Source: Ashinkailepas kermadecensis (taxonomy: Eukaryota; Arthropoda; Thecostraca; Neolepadidae). From it: 64,000 nt of DNA. This document shows, piece by piece, positions 28,101 to 34,100 of the stretch; the first letter of the stretch is position 1, and every line of letters begins with the position of its first letter. Both the position numbers and the translations under genes were made by a program. The notes beneath the pieces were generated by a model. The model saw only the letters and a program-made list of their open reading frames with translations. It was not told the origin of the DNA and did not search any database. Location: positions 1,782,108 to 1,846,107 of the forward strand of contig JAOTOM010005182.1 of assembly GCA_034440615.1 (NCBI GenBank), given 5' to 3'.

Positions 28101-31100
28101 TCGGCTTGTTTCGCGTGCCGAAAGCTTTCTCTGTTTCGTGGCAATTTTTGTGTCGCCTACCCTACCCCCTAAGAAAATCCTGGCTGCGCCACTGCTGATA
28201 GCCTTTCAGTTCAGCGTCTCCTATTCCACCACACACAGAAACAGCGCGTCCACTGTTCCCTGCCGGCGGCCCACAGCTCTGTCGGGGCCCGTCTCCGTGT
28301 GTGTGCCGTACTCGTGTGTGGCTAGCCGCGCACTAAAGTGGTGCTCTTTATTGGTGGTGGTGGTGCCCAGAGGCACTGGCGGATCCAGGGAGGGGCCATT
28401 CTGGCCATGGTCCCCCCGAAGCGCTTAAAAGTGTGTGGGGGGGTGCATTGTGTCTTTTGCCCCCCCCCGAAACCAACAGAAGTCAACTAAATTAAAATGC
28501 AGTAACCTTTGCCGAAGTTAAAAATAGTGTCTGGATGAAAGAATCTCCAATTTTAAAGGATTTTTTATTAAAAATAATTGTTTGGAAGCCGGTATGATAG
28601 CATAGTAGATTCTGACACACATCGAGGGTTCCATGCTGCTCAAGTTCTGCTTACAGCAAGAGTTGACAAAATCGTATCCGCCAGTGTGTGCACGTGCACC
28701 ATTCCACGACAAATCGACACCAAGTGAAAGTGCCAAAATAACACCAAATATTTTATATTGTATGGGTTCATCTGATGCGCCGAATCCAGCTGCGCGATTT
28801 TTGGAAAGATCAGGTCGACGGTCAAGAAGTTATAGCCTCGGGAATTTTTGAGATGTCACCTAACAAGGGTGTCCTTTGAGGTATTTAGCTCAATGAAAAA
28901 CAATCTGAATTGTGCAAAAGTATACATCGGTTAACTTACAATGATCCACTGCATCTTTTGGCTATTTCGAAATTTTCGTTTACGGGATATTTGAAATCGT
29001 GACATCGTGACCTATGGTCACGTGACCTATTTTACCATTCGGGACATTCACAATGCGATTTGAAAAAGTGCGGAAATGAAGTTCGACATCTTATCTTTCG
29101 AAACAAATACACAAAAATAGGGTTTTGTCCCCCGAAATATACATATTCGTTCAAAATTAGGAATGCATGGTTATTTTTCGCTAGTTCATCGTGGCCTCTA
29201 TAAATATGTATTTAGAACGGTATGTTACTGAAATACAAGGCTTTTGACATTCGAGGCACGTGATGGGATGATAATGTTAGTCATCTGATCTTGAATGTTG
29301 TGTTGCACAAGTGTCATAACTCGTGAGGTCAAGGGTAAAACACAATGACAGAAATGTCTCCAAATTGTGGTAGTAGATGATTTATGAGTCATACCTTGCC
29401 ATTAATTACAAGGAGAGAGAAGCATCCACAATATAGCAATCACATTCCGATAACCGAGAAACCATTCGCACAACCATTTATTGTCTCGCGAAAATAAGAA
29501 TCTGCGAATGTAGTGAAATATCAGGAAGGGCACAAACAAGGGGTGGCATCGTGGCACTTTTTCAAATCGCATTGTGACTGTCCCGATAGTAAAAGTAGGT
29601 TACGTGACCTTAGGTCACGAAGTCACGAGTTCAAATGGCCCGTAAACGAAACTTCCGAAATAGCCAAAAGATGCAGTGGATTAGTTAGATATTGTAAGTT
29701 CACCGATATATATTTTTGCTCAATTCGGATTGTTCTTCATTGTATTAAGGATCTCAAAAGATACCCTTGTTTGTGACATCTCAGAAATGCCCGAGGCTAT
29801 CACTCCCTGACCGTTAACCTGATCTTTCTAAAAATGGCACAGCTGAATTCGGCGCATCAGATAAACCCACACAAATATTTTCATCAAAATATAAAATATT
29901 GGGTGTTATGCCCTTGTCGATTTGTCGTGGAATGGGCCAATTGGGGAAAATTTTGTACCTAAAAAAACTCTTGCGAGGGGGAAAAACAAAATAGCTTAGC
30001 ATGAATTAATTAATTTTCCTGTTGCTAAATTGCAGAAAAAAATAGTATTCCTCAAAACGTTGCGTCGAAGGTGGAGTTGTAAAACACACTTCTCTCCGTT
30101 ATCTTCAGCAGCAGCCACGGCTCTGGCGCACACTCAGACCTACCGGGTGGGCGTGAGAGTCACGAGAGATGGTCTGCATCAGACCTACCTGCATCAGACC
30201 TACTGAGTGGGCGTGAGAGTCACGGGAGATGGTCTGCGCCGGCACAACGGCCAACACCGGCCTTCGCGGTGTTACTACTGGCGCGGTGGTGACATATCTA
30301 CCGCCAGTTACTCCGACAGATTGCTCACCTGGAATATTTCTACTGGACATCCTGATTACTCCATACAAAATGTTAACTCAGATACCGCACACCTTTCAAT
30401 GAGCGCCACTTTCCCATGGGTGACATGCCCCCAGTGCCCCCTCCCTGCATGAGCCCCTGTATGTGGTGACATGCCCTCAGTACTCCCTCCCTGCACGAGC
30501 CCCTGTATGTGGTGACATGCCCTCAGTGCCCCCTCCCTGCACGAGCCCCTGTATGTGGTGACATGCCCTCAGTGCCCCCTCCCTGCATGAGCCCCTGTAT
30601 GTGGTGACATGCCCTCAGTGCCCCCTCCCTGCATGAGCCCCTGTATGTGGTGACATGCCCGCAGTGCCCCCTCCCCTGCACGAGCCCCTGTATGTGGTGA
30701 CATGCCCTCAGTGCCCCCTCCCTGCACGAGCCCCTGTATGTGGTGACATGCCCTCAGTACTCCCTCCTGCACGAGCCCCTGTATGTGGTGACATGCCCTC
30801 AGTGCCCCCCCTGCATGAGCCCCTGTATGTGGTGACATGCCCTCAGTGCCCCTCCTGCACGAGCCCCTGTATGTGGTGACATGCCCTCAGTGCCCCCTCC
30901 CTGCACGAGCCCCTGTATGTGGTGACATGCCCTCAGTGCCCCCTCCCTGCATGAGCCCTGTATGTGGTGACATGCCCTCAGTGCCCCTCCCTGCACGAGC
31001 CCCTGTATGTGGTGACATGCCCTCAGTGCCCCCTCCCTGCATGAGCCCCTGTATGTGGTGACATGCCCTCAGTGCCCCCTCCCTGCATGAGCCCCTGTAT

Positions 31101-34100
31101 GTGGTGACATGCCCTCAGTGCCCCCTCCCTGCACGAGCCCCTGTATGTGGTGACATGCCCTCAGTGCCCCCTCCTGCACGAGCCCCTGTATGTGGTGACA
31201 TGCCCTCAGTGCCCCCTCCCTGCACGAGCCCCTGTATGTGGTGACATGCCCTCAGTGCCCCCTCCCTGCATGAGCCCCTGTATGTGGTGACATGCCCTCA
31301 GTGCCCCCTCCTGCACGAGCCCCTGTATGTGGTGACATGCCCTCAGTACTCCCTCCTGCATGAGCCCCTGTATGTGGTGACATGCCCTCAGTACTCCCTC
31401 CCTGCATGAGCCCCTGTATGTGGTGACATGCCCTCAGTACTCCCTCCCTGCATGAGCCCCTGTATGTGGTGACATGCCCTCAGTACTCCTCCTGCACGAG
31501 CCCCTGTATGTGGTGACATGCCCTCAGTACTCCCTCCCTGCATGAGCCCCTGTATGTGGTGACATGCCCTCAGTACTCCCTCCCTGCATGAGCCCCTGTA
31601 TGTGGTGACATGCCCTCAGTACTCCCTCCCTGCATGAGCCCCTGTATGTGGTGACATGCCCTCAGTACTCCCTCCTGCACGAGCCCCTGTATGTGGTGAC
31701 ATGCCCTCAGTACCCCCTCCCTGCATGAGCCCCTGTATGTGGTGACATGCCCTCAGTGCCTCCTGCATGAGCCCCTGTATGTGGTGACATGCCCTCAGTA
31801 CCCCCTCCCTGCATGAGCCCCTGTCCATGTGGTGACATGCCCCCAGTGCCCCCTCCCTGCATGAGCCCCTGTATGTGGTTTATATTTTACCAGCAGACTG
31901 CGGTTTCCCGCGATCATTTCGCGCCGTACGTCGACTAGGTTGCATAATACGCACAATTAAATCGGTCGAAACAGTACCTAAGCAGGACGGTGCTTCTTTG
32001 TCACTGAACTCGATCACTGACAGCTGAGGTCACTGACATCACTGAACTCGGTCACTGACAGCAGATGGGGGGGGAACATTGTCACTGGCAGCAGGGAGGG
32101 GGGGGGGCGATTTTTCAGAATAGGTCATGCGTGCGACATGTTGCACATTTTATGAAAAGTGATCCTTTGACCCTTACTTACCTACATTTTGACATCTACA
32201 TGTGCATTTATGACGTCATCGAGCCTGTTCGTGTGCTAGATACTGCACATTGCCATCCATAAGTTGTGATGGCGCTGGGCTTCCATTAGCATGGCGCTGA
32301 GCTACCCGTAATTTTGTGCCGCTGAGCTCCCTGCAATGCTGTCGGTTGGGCACCTCGTAACACTTCATCGGAACGTTCTACTGTGGATTATGTGTCGAAA
32401 TGCTGGCCATCCAAAGCCCACCCACTGGCGGATCAAAATATGAAGGAAGGTAATTGTCGAAGCACACAGTGTGTGGATTTACATATGATAGCACTTACAT
32501 AAACTTGTTTCACGTTATACGTCCAAAAATCCCCAAGTATAATGGATTCACGTTCGAAAAGTTTTAGGTGCCGAAAGGTTTTTAGAACATTTGCCGATAA
32601 GGAATCAACGCATTTGCCCTCCAAAACAATTTCAGTTTTGACGGTGAAATCCACCACTCACCCCACCCCACCATAAGCCCACCGCCTGGATACTGTGCCG
32701 CCGTGCTGACCCCTGGCTACTCTGCCGCCGTACTGACCCCTGGATACTGTGCCGCGGTGTTGACCCCAGGATACTGTGACGCCATGCTCACCCCTGGATA
32801 CTGTGCCGCCATGTTTACCCCTCGATCCTGTGCCGCCGTGCTGATCCCTGGATACCGTGCCACCGTGCTCACCAGTGCAAGTAGTCGATGTTCTGCACGA
32901 AGCTCTCGAAGTTCTGGCCGATGCCGTTGATGATGTCGCCGAAGCCGATGTCGACCAGGAACGGCAGGAAATGTGCGCCGACGGCATGCATCACCTCACC
33001 GGACGGCATCCCTGCCACAGAGGGGGGGGGGGGGCAGGTCATCACCTCACCGGACGGCATCCCTGCCACAGGTGGGTGGGCAGGTCGTCAGAGGCGCAGC
33101 ATCACCTCACCGGACGGCATCCCTGCCACCGGGGGGGGGGCCATACCTCACCGGATGCATCGCCACAGGGGGTGGGCAGGTCGTCAGAGGCGCAGCATCA
33201 CCTCACCGGACCGCATCCCTGCCACAGGGGGGGGCAGGCAGGTCGTCACCTCACCGGACGGCATCCCTGCCACAGGGGGGGGGGGACAGGCAGGTCGTCA
33301 GAGGCGCAGCGAGAGCAGGGCGTCGGCGACGTTGCAGTGCACAGCCGAGACGTCACAGCACGAACAGAGTGGAGCATCAGCCGTTGAAACTCGTACGAGG
33401 TAATTGACATCATATCACGTCCACGCGGTTTTTACAAGCGGTTTGTGTAATTCACCAGGTTTGTGCGATCCCCAAGCTGTCCACGCGGCATCTACGAGCG
33501 GTTTGTGTAATTCACGCAGTTTGTGCGGTCTACAAACTACCCACGCGCTATTTACAAGCGGTGGCTTTCCGACACAGTGCCGGTGGGCAAAAAGCGCAGC
33601 GGGCAATTGGACCCCGGAGTGGAAATGTGTGCGGCTAAAACAAGGCTCACGTGCCGCTCATGGCTCGGGCCTGTTAGCCCAGCTGACAGTGGGACAGAAC
33701 GGCTACTTGGCTACTCGGTTACTCGGCTACTCGGCTACTTGGCTACTCGGCTACTTGGCTACTTGGCTACTCGGCTACTCGGTTACTGGGCTACTTGGCT
33801 ACTTCGCTACTTGGCCCGTTCAGGTGCGTTGACGACGTTCTAAACTTTCGGTTCAATGTCATCAAAGTGGATCTCCTAGGTCGCATGGAGAGGCGTAGGC
33901 TTTCGGGTCAAGTAACCCGAAAGCGTAGGCTTTCGGGTTACTTGACCCCAGCTCCACAGGGGACAGAGCTGCAGCACGCCAGGCTCTGTCTGTGAGCCAC
34001 ACCAGCGTCACATGGGATAGCTCCACAGGGGACAGAGCTGCAGCACGCGCGGCTCTGTCTGTGAAACACACCAGCGTCACATGGGATAGCTCCACAGGGG

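Noticed and set aside
30412..31878. CRISPR-like array of regular repeats
   Set aside because: The units are contiguous tandem copies without unique spacers, and the host is eukaryotic.
33290..33345. Minus-strand peptide [13 protein letters not shown] as a candidate exon between cyclase exons A and B
   Set aside because: It has no acceptor or donor at usable positions and an in-frame TGA follows. Exons A and B already join in phase without a gap.
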